From NCBI GenBank assembly GCA_027049035.1, contig JALTVI010000018.1, positions 155,691 to 219,690 of the forward strand: a stretch of 64,000 nucleotides of DNA, read 5' to 3'. The stretch's first letter is position 1; every line of letters begins with the position of its first letter. Both the position numbers and the translations under genes were made by a program. A model generated the notes under the pieces. The model saw nothing but the letters and a program-made list of their open reading frames with translations. It made no database searches and was not told the origin of the DNA. This DNA comes from Sulfurovum sp. (GTDB taxonomy: Bacteria; Campylobacterota; Campylobacteria; Campylobacterales; Sulfurovaceae). This document shows, piece after piece, positions 18,860 through 27,340 of this stretch.

Positions 18860-19640
18860 CATAAGAAAACAATGCTGCATAGCACGTAGCATAGAAGAGA
18901 AATGTGCTGATGTAGACAATAAATGCTTAGATTGTGCACAAAAAAAAGAAATACTTTTAAATGGTAAAAAGTTTTCAGACTATGAGACGTATGAAGTGCT
19001 AGTTCAAGCATCGTTACTTCTACCTTTTTTGATTATTTTTTTAACACAAATAATTTTGATGTCAATAACAAAGAGTAGAGTTGACATATATACTTCTTGG
19101 GCGTATACAGTGTTTTTTGCAGCTTTTACTTATGTGGTATATTTAGTAATAGATGCAAGGCACAACAAAGAGTATAAAATTAATAATCTTCTGATTTCAA
19201 TAGGTGCAATATTACTTATGTTGATAGCATTTCTACATATAAATGATTTTTTAACGATAGTTACAGAGTATAAATATTGGATTATTCTTTTTTTACTTTA
19301 CATCATTTATGTAAATTGGGCTGTTTGGAAACGGAATAAAGAAGGTTGCAAGAAGCAAGATATAGTAACAACATTTTTTATAGACTTGTTATATGGTGCG
19401 ATATCGGTTCAACTTTTTTTGTGTTGCTATGTAGACAGAAAAGAATTAGGATTCAATTATGCGTATTGGACAGTATTTCTGTTGTATATGTTTATGACAG
19501 CAATTCTTTTTTTTCATAATAAATTACTAAGTTTGATAAAAAGTAATGATGATAGAATAGAAATGTTTAGAAGAATAAATGGTGACTATATTAAAGGCGA
19601 ATTAGACACCGTGTATGATGGTGAGAGTAAGCCATATTAA
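18846..19640 (+). CDS. Six-helix membrane protein with cytosolic Cys cluster, partner of the PRTase-like protein
   Basis: 264 residues from a GTG; AGAGGA (18832-18837) is 8 bases upstream and the gene overlaps its neighbour by 14 bases, so the two are translationally coupled. Residues 1-45 are soluble with C10, C11, C20, C27 and C30 (CLDC), a possible metal site. About six hydrophobic helices follow (roughly 50-72, 83-102, 113-132, 142-158, 173-192, 203-222), then a 40-residue charged tail. No known family recognised. The arrangement, a soluble sensor-like protein coupled to a multi-TM protein, resembles defence modules in which the membrane protein is the effector; this is inference. As AT-rich as its partner. 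Confidence 0.75.
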   Translation: MFLNDIRKQCCIARSIEEKCADVDNKCLDCAQKKEILLNGKKFSDYETYEVLVQASLLLPFLIIFLTQIILMSITKSRVDIYTSWAYTVFFAAFTYVVYLVIDARHNKEYKINNLLISIGAILLMLIAFLHINDFLTIVTEYKYWIILFLLYIIYVNWAVWKRNKEGCKKQDIVTTFFIDLLYGAISVQLFLCCYVDRKELGFNYAYWTVFLLYMFMTAILFFHNKLLSLIKSNDDRIEMFRRINGDYIKGELDTVYDGESKPY

Positions 19641-19783
19641 CTCATTCATAAGGCATACCAATAATATACGCATACATACTATATTGACCGTTGATTATAT
19701 AGCTACTTCAATTGGTGATACTGTATTGCAAGACACTCTACACAAAACAACCATCTCTCAGAAAAATTCAAGAAACATTTCGG

Positions 19784-19925
19784 TATAATCCCTGTCCCTA
19801 TTACTATAGGTAGTGGGAAACTGCGCGAAGAATCTTTGATTGATTCGCACCGATCACTCAAGGGTTGGACGGCCTAAACTCGGTCATCCACGCAAACCAG
19901 GGTGCAAAAATTTACAGGAGTCACC
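19784..19925 (+). promoter_or_regulatory. Promoter and structured leader of the rpmJ-alpha operon
   Basis: TATAAT (19784-19789) after the insert begins a leader of about 130 bases rich in pairing options, e.g. GCGAA/TTCGC around a GAATC-GATTG hairpin (about 19826-19850) and GGCC/GGTC near 19879-19894. The leader ends with CAGGAGTCACC before rpmJ. It would keep rpmJ, rpsM, rpsK, rpsD, rpoA and rplQ expressed despite the insertion, and may be the site of S4-type feedback as in E. coli (inference). The stretch 19641-19783 has no gene I can see. Confidence 0.5.
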
Positions 19926-20039
19926 ATGAAGGTCAGACCATCAGTTAAGAAGATGTGCGATGATTGCAAGATCATCAAGCGCAAAGGTATTGTACGCGTG
20001 ATTTGTAAAAATCCAAAACATAAACAGAGACAAGGATAA
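19926..20039 (+). CDS. rpmJ: 50S ribosomal protein L36
   Basis: 37 residues, the usual length of the zinc-binding form: start [16 protein letters not shown], then [14 protein letters not shown]11, C14, C27 and H33 are the zinc ligands. AGGAG precedes the ATG. It resumes the ribosomal cluster after the insert, two bases before rpsM. Confidence 0.97.
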   Translation: MKVRPSVKKMCDDCKIIKRKGIVRVICKNPKHKQRQG

Positions 20040-20041
20040 AC

Positions 20042-20404
20042 ATGGCACGTATCGCAGGTGTTGATTTACCACAGAAGAAGAGAATGGAGTATGCACTGAC
20101 ATACATCTACGGTATCGGTTTGACAACGTCAAGAAAGATCCTTGACAGAACCGGCATCAGCTATGACAAGAGAGTTCACGAGCTCACAGATGCGGAAGCG
20201 GCGACAATCCGTAACGACATCCAGGAGAACGTCATGGTGGAAGGTGACCTTCGCAAGAAAGTCGCAATGGACATCAAAGCGTTGATGGACCTTGGTAACT
20301 ACAGAGGCCTCAGACACAGAAGAGGACTTCCTGTTCGTGGACAAAAAACGAAGACAAACGCGCGTACCCGTAAAGGTAAGCGTAAAACTGTCGGCGCAGC
20401 GTAA
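20042..20404 (+). CDS. rpsM: 30S ribosomal protein S13
   Basis: 120 residues; [31 protein letters not shown], and [20 protein letters not shown] (signature). Contacts the P-site tRNA and the 50S bridge. Two bases after rpmJ. Confidence 0.98.
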   Translation: MARIAGVDLPQKKRMEYALTYIYGIGLTTSRKILDRTGISYDKRVHELTDAEAATIRNDIQENVMVEGDLRKKVAMDIKALMDLGNYRGLRHRRGLPVRGQKTKTNARTRKGKRKTVGAA

Positions 20405-20417
20405 GGAGTAGCGAAGT

Positions 20418-20792
20418 ATGGCTAAGAAAAAAGCAAAAAAGAGTATTGCTAAAGGTGTCGTTTACGTAGCGGCTACTTTCAACAATACGGTAATCACTGT
20501 AACAGACGAGATGGGTAACGTTATCTCTTGGAGCTCAGCGGGAGCACTCGGATTCAAGGGTTCTAAAAAATCGACTCCGTTCGCGGCGACTGAAGCGGTT
20601 GCGGATGCAATGGCAAAAGCGAAAGAGAACGGCATCAAAGAGGTCGGAATCAAAGTTCAGGGTCCAGGATCCGGTAGAGATACAGCGGTTAAAGCGATCG
20701 GTGCGACTGAGGGAATCCGTGTGACATTCCTCAAGGACATCACTCCGCTTCCACACAATGGTTGTAGACCACCTAAGAAGAGAAGGGTATAA
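20418..20792 (+). CDS. rpsK: 30S ribosomal protein S11
   Basis: 124 residues; [40 protein letters not shown] and the end [12 protein letters not shown]. Forms the 30S platform with S7 and S18. Confidence 0.98.
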   Translation: MAKKKAKKSIAKGVVYVAATFNNTVITVTDEMGNVISWSSAGALGFKGSKKSTPFAATEAVADAMAKAKENGIKEVGIKVQGPGSGRDTAVKAIGATEGIRVTFLKDITPLPHNGCRPPKKRRV

Positions 20793-20794
20793 GC

Positions 20795-21421
20795 ATGGCA
20801 AGATATAGAGGTCCAGTTGAAAAACTAGAAAGAAGACTTGGTGTTGACCTTGGTCTGAAGGGTGAGAGAAGACTTGCCGGTAAATCGGCTTTGGAAAAGC
20901 GTCCATACGCACCGGGTCAGCACGGTCAGAGACGTACAAAGATCAGTGAATACGGCCTTCAGCTTCAGGAGAAGCAGAAAGCGAAGTTCATGTACGGTGT
21001 TTCCGAAAAGCAGTTTAGAGCGCTTTTCCAGGAAGCGAACAGAAGAGAGGGTAACACCGGTGCCATCCTGATTCAGCTGCTCGAGCAGAGACTCGACAAC
21101 GTTGTTTACAGAATGGGATTTGCCACAACAAGAGCATCTGCAAGACAGTTTGTCAACCACGGACACATCCTTGTTGACGGCAAGCGTGTTGACATCCCAT
21201 CTTACAGAGTGAAGCCTGGCCAGAAAATCGAGATCAGAGAGAAGAGCAAAAACAACCCTCAGATCCTCAGAGCGATCGAGTTGACAAACCAGACCGGTAT
21301 GGTTGAGTGGGTTGACGTCGACAAAGAAAAACTCTTCGGAATCTTTACGAGAATTCCAGAAAGAGATGAGATTTCAATTCCTGTGGAAGAGCGTCTAATC
21401 GTCGAGCTGTACTCTAAATAA
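20795..21421 (+). CDS. rpsD: 30S ribosomal protein S4
   Basis: 208 residues, full length. [15 protein letters not shown] start, S4 RNA-binding domain around [20 protein letters not shown] and [17 protein letters not shown]. Primary 16S-binding protein; in E. coli it represses the alpha operon. The zinc-type cysteines of some S4 proteins are absent. Confidence 0.98.
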   Translation: MARYRGPVEKLERRLGVDLGLKGERRLAGKSALEKRPYAPGQHGQRRTKISEYGLQLQEKQKAKFMYGVSEKQFRALFQEANRREGNTGAILIQLLEQRLDNVVYRMGFATTRASARQFVNHGHILVDGKRVDIPSYRVKPGQKIEIREKSKNNPQILRAIELTNQTGMVEWVDVDKEKLFGIFTRIPERDEISIPVEERLIVELYSK

Positions 21422-21440
21422 TCGTAGTAAAGGCTAGTTA

Positions 21441-22442
21441 ATGAGAAAAATCAAAGTTGCACCATCTATGCCGACAGAAGTGGAAGTCAACGAGATCAGC
21501 GCAAACCGCGCCGAGATCGTCGCCTACCCTTTTGAGAGCGGTTATGCTGTTACACTCGCACATCCGCTGAGAAGACTCATCCTGGGTTCTTCCATCGGAT
21601 ATGCACCGATCTCCATCAAGATCGAAGGGGCGGCACACGAGTTCGATACGATCAGGGGTATGCATGAAGATGTTGCCGTATTTATTATCAACCTCAAGAA
21701 CATCCGCTTCAAGATCAAGGACGAGAGTGACAGAGTGGAGCTGAACTACAGCTTCTCGGGTCACAAAGAGGTTACTGCACAGGATCTGAACAACGATCAG
21801 GTCGAAGTGGTCAACGGTGACCTGCCTTTGGCGACACTGAACGAAGATGCGGAGCTGAACTTCACCGTAGTGATTGCAAGAGGTATCGGTTACGTTCCGA
21901 GTGAAGAGCTCAGAGATGAAGTCGATCCTGAAGCGATCGCGCTGGATGCCTTCTTTACACCGGTAAGAAAGGCGAACTACAAGATCGAGCCTGTCCTTGT
22001 CGAGGATAACCCGAACTTCGAGAAGATCGTGTTTGACATCGAAACAGATGCACAGATCGGTCCTGTTGAAGCGTTTACGAACGCGCTGGAAGTGATGAAC
22101 AAGCAGCTCTCCGTATTCAACGGTGTGCTCGATGTGGACATCTCCTCTCCCGCACCCCGCAGAGGCGGTGACGAGAGCGAGATCAAGCCGTTCCTTCAGC
22201 CGGTAGACTCTCTTGGACTGAGCGCACGTTCGTTCAACTCGCTGGACAGAGCGGGCATCAAGTATCTTGGTGAACTGGTACTGATGAGCGAGACTGAGAT
22301 CAAGAATATCAAGAATCTGGGCAAAAAGTCACTTGACGAGATCAACGAGTGTCTTGTTGAGCACGGCTTCGGTCCGGAGTTTGAACTTGCAGAGAGCACA
22401 AGAGCGACTCTTGTGAAAAAATTAGAGCAGCTGAAAGCGTAA
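21441..22442 (+). CDS. rpoA: RNA polymerase alpha subunit
   Basis: 333 residues. N-terminal assembly domain (LAHPLRRLILGSSIGYAP), a DAFFTPVRKANYKIEP segment and the C-terminal UP-element-binding domain with SLDEINECLVEHGFG and LGEL. Slightly longer than E. coli alpha (329). Placed between rpsD and rplQ as usual. Confidence 0.98.
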   Translation: MRKIKVAPSMPTEVEVNEISANRAEIVAYPFESGYAVTLAHPLRRLILGSSIGYAPISIKIEGAAHEFDTIRGMHEDVAVFIINLKNIRFKIKDESDRVELNYSFSGHKEVTAQDLNNDQVEVVNGDLPLATLNEDAELNFTVVIARGIGYVPSEELRDEVDPEAIALDAFFTPVRKANYKIEPVLVEDNPNFEKIVFDIETDAQIGPVEAFTNALEVMNKQLSVFNGVLDVDISSPAPRRGGDESEIKPFLQPVDSLGLSARSFNSLDRAGIKYLGELVLMSETEIKNIKNLGKKSLDEINECLVEHGFGPEFELAESTRATLVKKLEQLKA

Positions 22443-22464
22443 GCTGCCCCAATAAAGGAAAGAT

Positions 22465-22815
22465 ATGAGACACAAGCACGGATATCGTAAACTGAACAGA
22501 ACTTCTGCTCATAGAGCGGCACTGCTCAAAAACCTCGCGATCGCCCTGACAAAAGAGGGAAGAATCGAGACGACACTGCCGAAAGCAAAAGAGCTTAGAA
22601 GCTACTATGAGAAACTGATCACCAAGGCGTCTGCCGGTGATTTCAATGCACACAGAGCGGTTTTCGCACTGCTGCAGGACAAAGCGTGCACCAACAAGAT
22701 CGTCAACGAGATCGCACCTGAGTATGCAGACAGAAACGGCGGATATACACGTATCATCAAGACACGTACAAGAAGAGGTGATGCAGCACCTATGGCGATT
22801 ATCGAACTCGTATAA
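22465..22815 (+). CDS. rplQ: 50S ribosomal protein L17
   Basis: 116 residues; [37 protein letters not shown] and [20 protein letters not shown]. Last gene of the ribosomal cluster, with AAAGGAAAG before the ATG. Confidence 0.98.
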   Translation: MRHKHGYRKLNRTSAHRAALLKNLAIALTKEGRIETTLPKAKELRSYYEKLITKASAGDFNAHRAVFALLQDKACTNKIVNEIAPEYADRNGGYTRIIKTRTRRGDAAPMAIIELV

Positions 22816-22833
22816 TCGCTCTGCACTCCGTAT

Positions 22834-22848
22834 CCCGGACTCTCCGGG
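22834..22848 (+). terminator. Hairpin after rplQ
   Basis: CCCGGA, loop CTC, TCCGGG. A 6-bp perfect stem 18 bases after the rplQ stop. The following bases (TACACACTTTCC) are only weakly T-rich. Confidence 0.45.
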
Positions 22849-22962
22849 TACACACTTTCCAAAACTCTTTAAAAAACCCAAACATTTCATTGACAAAACA
22901 AGCGTTTTAGTGTATAAACACAGTAACCAAACCGCTATTACAGGTTTGTTTTGAAAATCTGA

Positions 22963-22968
22963 TATAAT
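22963..22968 (+). promoter_or_regulatory. -10 box upstream of the NifU-like gene
   Basis: TATAAT 23 bases before the TTG start, in an AT-rich stretch; -35 not evident. Confidence 0.4.
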
Positions 22969-22991
22969 AATAAAAATAAGAAGGAGCAACA

Positions 22992-23270
22992 TTGATCCCG
23001 TTTACAGATGAAGAGCTGTTGCCGCCGGTAAAAGATGTGATCGAAAAGGTCAGACCTTCCATTAAACTCGATGGCGGAGATATTGAACTGATCGATATTA
23101 AAGACGGAGTGGTCTATGTGCAGCTGCAGGGTGCCTGTGTAGGGTGCGGCAGCAGCGGTACGACCCTGAAGTTCGGTGTAGAGCAGCAGCTGAAGACACT
23201 GATTCATCCGGAGCTGAGAGTGGTGAATGTCCCCCACGGCTTCGAAGACAAACTGGATCAATTAGGATAA
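22992..23270 (+). CDS. NifU C-terminal-domain (Nfu-type) iron-sulfur scaffold/carrier
   Basis: 92 residues: a stand-alone NifU C-terminal domain with the Fe-S-binding CVGCGSSGTTLKFGVE. Nfu proteins carry [4Fe-4S] clusters to client enzymes. It starts at a TTG preceded by AAGGAG with 5-base spacing; no ATG fits. It is followed one base later by a TPR protein and murE; this trio looks like one operon. Confidence 0.9.
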   Translation: MIPFTDEELLPPVKDVIEKVRPSIKLDGGDIELIDIKDGVVYVQLQGACVGCGSSGTTLKFGVEQQLKTLIHPELRVVNVPHGFEDKLDQLG

Positions 23271-23271
23271 G

Positions 23272-23853
23272 ATGAGCAAAGTGAACCCTGATCTCTTACT
23301 GGAGCGTGCCGAGCGTGAATTCCTCGAAGGCGACTACCAGATGGCGCTGCAGACCTACGGGCTGCTGCTGAAGGACTATCCTACGCTTGAAGAGGCGAAG
23401 GTCGGCGTCTATCTGAGTGATCTCGGTATCGAGAGCGAGGAGGAAGCGCAGGCACTCTTTGATTACTATCATGTCATCAAACAGGAGCGCGAGAATGCCG
23501 CCGATATCATCGACGGCCTGATCGAATCGCTCTCGACAACGAAGATGCAGCTTAGCGAGCTGCTGGTCGACCCCGTTCAGGAGCAGGTGGAGTATGGTGA
23601 CGGCATACGCTACAGCGACTTCCTCGAGCTTGTCAAGAGTCGCGGCAGCTTCAAAAAGGCCTTTGAGGACATTATGTTCTCTACTAAAGTCGTCATCACC
23701 GACAAGGACCAGTTCATCGACTTTGTCACTCGTCTGGCCCAGGAGGGTTTCGATGAGATGGCACTGAACTACCTCGATGCGACAACAAGTCTCTTCGGCG
23801 ACGACCAGGATGTGCTGGCACTCTACAATGTGGTAAAAGGAATGAAAGCGTGA
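23272..23853 (+). CDS. TPR-like hypothetical protein preceding murE
   Basis: 193 residues, acidic and helical. The first 60 residues resemble one or two tetratricopeptide units (LLERAEREFLEGDYQMALQTYGLLL). No signal peptide. It overlaps murE by 4 bases (ATGA), so it is translationally coupled to it. I recall that Campylobacterota often keep such a gene between nifU-like and murE genes, but the function is unknown to me. Confidence 0.75.
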   Translation: MSKVNPDLLLERAEREFLEGDYQMALQTYGLLLKDYPTLEEAKVGVYLSDLGIESEEEAQALFDYYHVIKQERENAADIIDGLIESLSTTKMQLSELLVDPVQEQVEYGDGIRYSDFLELVKSRGSFKKAFEDIMFSTKVVITDKDQFIDFVTRLAQEGFDEMALNYLDATTSLFGDDQDVLALYNVVKGMKA

Positions 23854-25148
23854 AACTCCCTTTCGATATGAAGGGATACGCCTTCATCACAGACGATACA
23901 ACCAAGCTGGGCAGTGATACCCTCTTTCTTAAAACTACGCAGAACACCCCCTATTTCGAACAACTCGATACCAAGCCCGAATACATCACCTCCAAAGAGC
24001 TCATAGCGCTCTGGGGACTTGATGATATGCGCGTAGTGGGGGTAACGGGTACCAACGGCAAAACAACCGTCACTGCGGCGATCTACTCCTTTCTGCTGGA
24101 CCTTGGGGAAAAACCGGCACTGCAGGGTACCAGAGGCCTTTTTGCCGAGGAGCAGCGCATCGAAGAGAAGAGTATGACCACGCCGTCCATACTTGAAACC
24201 CTGCACAATATGAAGCAGACACATGACCTTGGCTGCAACTACTTCATTATGGAGGTAAGCTCCCATGCGATCCATCAGGAGCGTATCGAGGGGATCACCT
24301 TCGCACTGAAAGTACACACCAATGTCACGCAGGACCACCTCGACTACCATGGTACGATCGAAGAGTACCGCCGTGTCAAGAGCCTCTTCTTTGCAGACGA
24401 TACGATGAAGCTGCTGAACAAGGATGACATCAAGAGTATCACCTTCAACCCAAGAAATGCCTACAGCTACGGTGTGGACGAGCCGGCAACCTACAAGGTG
24501 CAGGCATTCTCGCTGATCAACGGCATCACGGCAGGCATCAAACACCTGCGGGAAGAGGCGACCTTCCACTCTCCGATGGTGGGGCTTTTCAACCTCTTCA
24601 ACCTGATGGCAGCCATTGGTTCGGTACATCTGCTCACCAAGCGCCCGCTGCAGGAGATATGTGATGTCGTCGAGAACTTTGCCGGTGTTGCGGGACGCAT
24701 GGAGGTTGTCAGCACAGATCCGTTGGTCATTGTAGACTTCGCCCATACCGATGACGGTATCCGCGCAGTGCTTGAATCGATGAAAGACCGCGATATCAGC
24801 GTGGTCTTCGGTGCGGGAGGCAACCGCGACAAAGACAAACGCCCCAAAATGGGTGCCGTTGCCGGACGCTATGCCAACAAGATCTACGTTACCTCCGACA
24901 ACCCGCGAGACGAAGTACCGGAGATGATTTTGGAAGATATTCTAAGAGGGCTTGTCGGCAAAGAGAACGTTACTGCATGCCCGGATAGACGCCTTGCCAT
25001 CAAACTCGCACTCGATGCACTCGAACCCAACGAAGTGCTGCTGATACTCGGCAAAGGCGATGAGGACTACCAGGAGATCAAGGGTGTCAAGCACCCCTTT
25101 GACGACCGTGAAGTGGTGCGGGAGCTGTTGGCGGGAAAAGAGGCGTAG
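23850..25148 (+). CDS. murE: UDP-N-acetylmuramoyl-tripeptide synthetase
   Basis: 432 residues, shorter than E. coli MurE (495) as in other Campylobacterota. Adds the third residue of the peptidoglycan stem in the cytosol. Motifs: ATP loop GVTGTNGKTTVTAA, KVHTNVTQDHLDYHG, GVAGRMEVV, GAGGNRDKDKRPKMG and DNPRDE, the last typical of meso-diaminopimelate-adding enzymes. ATGA overlap with the upstream gene. Confidence 0.95.
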   Translation: MKLPFDMKGYAFITDDTTKLGSDTLFLKTTQNTPYFEQLDTKPEYITSKELIALWGLDDMRVVGVTGTNGKTTVTAAIYSFLLDLGEKPALQGTRGLFAEEQRIEEKSMTTPSILETLHNMKQTHDLGCNYFIMEVSSHAIHQERIEGITFALKVHTNVTQDHLDYHGTIEEYRRVKSLFFADDTMKLLNKDDIKSITFNPRNAYSYGVDEPATYKVQAFSLINGITAGIKHLREEATFHSPMVGLFNLFNLMAAIGSVHLLTKRPLQEICDVVENFAGVAGRMEVVSTDPLVIVDFAHTDDGIRAVLESMKDRDISVVFGAGGNRDKDKRPKMGAVAGRYANKIYVTSDNPRDEVPEMILEDILRGLVGKENVTACPDRRLAIKLALDALEPNEVLLILGKGDEDYQEIKGVKHPFDDREVVRELLAGKEA

Positions 25149-25150
25149 CC

Positions 25151-25222
25151 GTTATTGGTTACTGGTGTATTGATTATTGGTACTGTATCATCCCGCACTT
25201 GATGCGGGATCTTGACGTTTTT
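25151..25222. repeat. Mosaic intergenic repeats (dispersed 20-mer plus ATCCCGCA palindrome)
   Basis: 25151-25180 is a copy of the ACTGGTGTATTGnTTATTGG repeat. 25188-25222 is a second element, a perfect ATCCCGCA/TGCGGGAT stem with loop CTTGA followed by CTTGACGTTTTT, repeated almost unchanged at 30082-30116 and in altered form at 30258-30290. The hairpin plus T-run could end murE transcription. Confidence 0.8.
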
Positions 25223-25289
25223 TACTTAAGCAACACAAAGATTTCAAAGGTGGTTAAGGTTCACTTCAGTAAAGCTTTGCAAAATTCTC

Positions 25290-25352
25290 TTAACTCTTAA
25301 CTCTTAACTCTTAACTCTTAACTCTTAACTCTTAACCCTTAACCCTTAACCC
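25290..25352. repeat. Heptanucleotide tandem array, 6 x TTAACTC + 3 x TTAACCC
   Basis: Nine 7-bp units. The array runs into the end of the minus-strand 12-TM protein gene and supplies its stop codon (25346-25348). Different heptamer from the CCTCACT arrays but the same unit length and same placement at a gene end. Confidence 0.9.
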
Positions 25353-26638
25353 TCTGCCTCCGGCATTGACATCTCAAACTTCTCCCCCGTTTTCTGCGTA
25401 TGTATGTAGAGTTCCCACGCATGGATGATCTGCCACAGCATCCAGCCAAAGGAGAGTATCAGCAGGGAGCCTGCAAGGTAGATGGCCGGTGCGTAATAGA
25501 TCGAGACCAGAAAAGCCGCAAGGGTGGCAAGGTGGATGTAGAGGTGTTTCATCGCCGTTTTTGGATGGATCACTTCATGCATCATCGGGGCGGTGAAGTA
25601 GCCCTGCGCATTGAGGTGGAACCAGGTCAGAAAGGGAACGATCTTGTAGAACATCGCAAAGACGATGCTAAGCGCAAACCCCGCAAAGAAGATGTAGTTG
25701 ATCGCCTGAAGCGACGCGACGGGGTAAAAGCGTGTGGTCAGCGTTGCCGAGGCGCTGAGTGTCAGCAGCACCATGCCGGTGCGCCAAAGCCACACCGTTG
25801 CATCGGCGATGGGGCGTTTGCGCTGTGAGAGGCGGCGCAAGGTCATCAGGGCGTAGCAGAGCAGAAAGATGACAATGGCGATGTCGACGAAGAACCAGCT
25901 CTGTGCAAAGAAAAAGGCTCCGATGCTTCCTAGAAGCAGCAGCCCAAAGAGGCGCATCGGCAGCGATTTGCTGATGAAGTTCGGGTAGGCAGGGGTGACA
26001 TAGAACATCTCGATCACCTGAAAGGAGATGGAGATGATCAGCAGCGCGATCCACCCAAAGAGGCCAAAAGAGTAATGGGCCGTTTTGACTTCGCTGTATC
26101 CCGCACCGCTCCAGAGTCCGGAGAGGGTTCCTGTCATGTAGAGTGCCAGCAGGGTAAGCAGGGTGAGTGAAACGAGTGCGACGGTCATGCCTCTTGAGGA
26201 GTTGCTGTGGTTAGGCAGAGCAAGCAGGTTTTTGAGCATCACTGCTGCAATGCCCAGAATGGTGCCGCCAAGCAGCACGGATGCGCTAATGAAAAGCGGC
26301 GCTTTGCCAGTTTCAAAGGCAGAAAGCAACAGCACGACACCAAGTACGAAAGGGTACTGTACAAGCGCTGCCTTTTTTGTCGGTGCGGTGAGTTTGACGC
26401 CGGCGATGACCGGCAGCATCTGAAACAGTGCTCCGAACATGAACGAGAGCATAGCGCCCAGTGTCAGGGTGTGGGTGAGTATGAGTGCTTGGGGTGTGTC
26501 GGCGTTGAATATCTCTGTGCCAAAAAGGAGTACGAGTACGCCTGCAAGCAGACCAAAGAGACTGCCGGAGAGAAAGAAACGGAAAACGACCGATATAGGC
26601 GGCGCCTGATCGAGCGAGAGACCGTTTTGATTAAACAT
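25346..26638 (-). CDS. 12-TM NnrS/heme-copper-oxidase-subunit-I-like membrane protein
   Basis: About 430 residues with some twelve hydrophobic helices. Conserved-looking histidines lie in helices (LTHTLTLGAMLSFMFGAL, KTAHYSFGLFGWIALL, IVPFLTWFHLNAQG), the pattern of NnrS-like or oxidase-subunit-I-like heme membrane proteins linked to nitric oxide metabolism. The ATG at 26638 (MFNQNG) overlaps the end of the DUF2249 gene by 8 bases. The context with hemerythrin and DUF2249 genes supports a NO/redox role; substrate and heme content are inference. The tail EMSMPEAEG ends inside a heptamer array. Confidence 0.7.
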   Translation of the reverse strand: MFNQNGLSLDQAPPISVVFRFFLSGSLFGLLAGVLVLLFGTEIFNADTPQALILTHTLTLGAMLSFMFGALFQMLPVIAGVKLTAPTKKAALVQYPFVLGVVLLLSAFETGKAPLFISASVLLGGTILGIAAVMLKNLLALPNHSNSSRGMTVALVSLTLLTLLALYMTGTLSGLWSGAGYSEVKTAHYSFGLFGWIALLIISISFQVIEMFYVTPAYPNFISKSLPMRLFGLLLLGSIGAFFFAQSWFFVDIAIVIFLLCYALMTLRRLSQRKRPIADATVWLWRTGMVLLTLSASATLTTRFYPVASLQAINYIFFAGFALSIVFAMFYKIVPFLTWFHLNAQGYFTAPMMHEVIHPKTAMKHLYIHLATLAAFLVSIYYAPAIYLAGSLLILSFGWMLWQIIHAWELYIHTQKTGEKFEMSMPEAEG

Positions 26639-26891
26639 CGCACAGCGCCTCGAGGTCAAGTGAAGTGTCGCGTGCGATCAGAATGTGCCAGGTGCCATGC
26701 TCATCTTCTCTATTGAGTACTTCAAGCCCCTGCTCTTTTGCCAGTTCGATGAGCGGAATGGGGTTTTTGCGGTGAATCATGTAGAAGTAGTTTCCCTCTC
26801 CCAGTTCGCGGATGGCGGCAATGGCGCGCTCAAGCGGGATGGGGTGCTCCAGTTCGCGTGCATCGAGAAAGATCTTGTCTGTTTTGGGCAT
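26631..26891 (-). CDS. DUF2249 domain protein
   Basis: 86 residues from MPKTDKIFLDARELEHP, the classical DUF2249 opening, with YFYMIHRKNPIPLIELA and the end WHILIARD. A longer frame from 26966 is an artefact; the ATG at 26891 matches the domain start. DUF2249 proteins are small TusA-like folds often encoded beside denitrification or hemerythrin genes. It overlaps the next gene by 8 bases. Confidence 0.85.
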   Translation of the reverse strand: MPKTDKIFLDARELEHPIPLERAIAAIRELGEGNYFYMIHRKNPIPLIELAKEQGLEVLNREDEHGTWHILIARDTSLDLEALCDV

Positions 26892-26896
26892 GGCGC

Positions 26897-27337
26897 TTAA
26901 AGCTCCACCTGCTTCATTTTGTTGAGTGTCTCCTCTTTGAGGTCCGGCGGCAGCAGCCGTTCGCACATCGCGTAGAGCATCTGCTCCTCTTTCATATTGT
27001 GCTGCTGCAGCAGGATCATCATCGATTCACAGAGTGAAAGGTAGGCGTCTCTGTCCTGCGCTTCAAGTGCCTCAGCCAGCTTGCCGATCAGCCCTTTGAC
27101 CTGCTCATGCTCGTAGCGCATCACCTGTGTCGGCCCCTGTGTATTGCCTGTCTGGGTTTCAAAGGCAGGGAAGAGTTCATCCTCTTCGCGTTTGAAGTGG
27201 GTGAGGGTGTCGTTGGAAAAAGCGAGAAACTCCTTTTCCGCCGTCTCCCAGTCACCGTTGACTGCTGCCTGCTCGGCTGCTGCGAAGTGGTCGTCACACG
27301 CTCTGTGTTCGTCGGTCATAAATTGTGAAATACCCAT
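26897..27337 (-). CDS. Hemerythrin-like HHE domain protein
   Basis: 146 residues, a four-helix HHE domain: H11 and H17, H47 with E51 (HFKREEDELF), H77 (RYEHEQ) and HNMKEEQ near 112 give the di-iron ligand pattern. Such proteins bind O2 or NO or repair Fe-S clusters (RIC-like). It lies 3 bases after the FmdE-like gene and 5 before DUF2249, so it is in one operon with them. Confidence 0.88.
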   Translation of the reverse strand: MGISQFMTDEHRACDDHFAAAEQAAVNGDWETAEKEFLAFSNDTLTHFKREEDELFPAFETQTGNTQGPTQVMRYEHEQVKGLIGKLAEALEAQDRDAYLSLCESMMILLQQHNMKEEQMLYAMCERLLPPDLKEETLNKMKQVEL

Positions 27338-27340
27338 TGT

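Noticed and set aside
25290..25352. Possible CRISPR array
   Set aside because: Units are 7 bp without spacers; a simple tandem repeat. No cas genes in the window.
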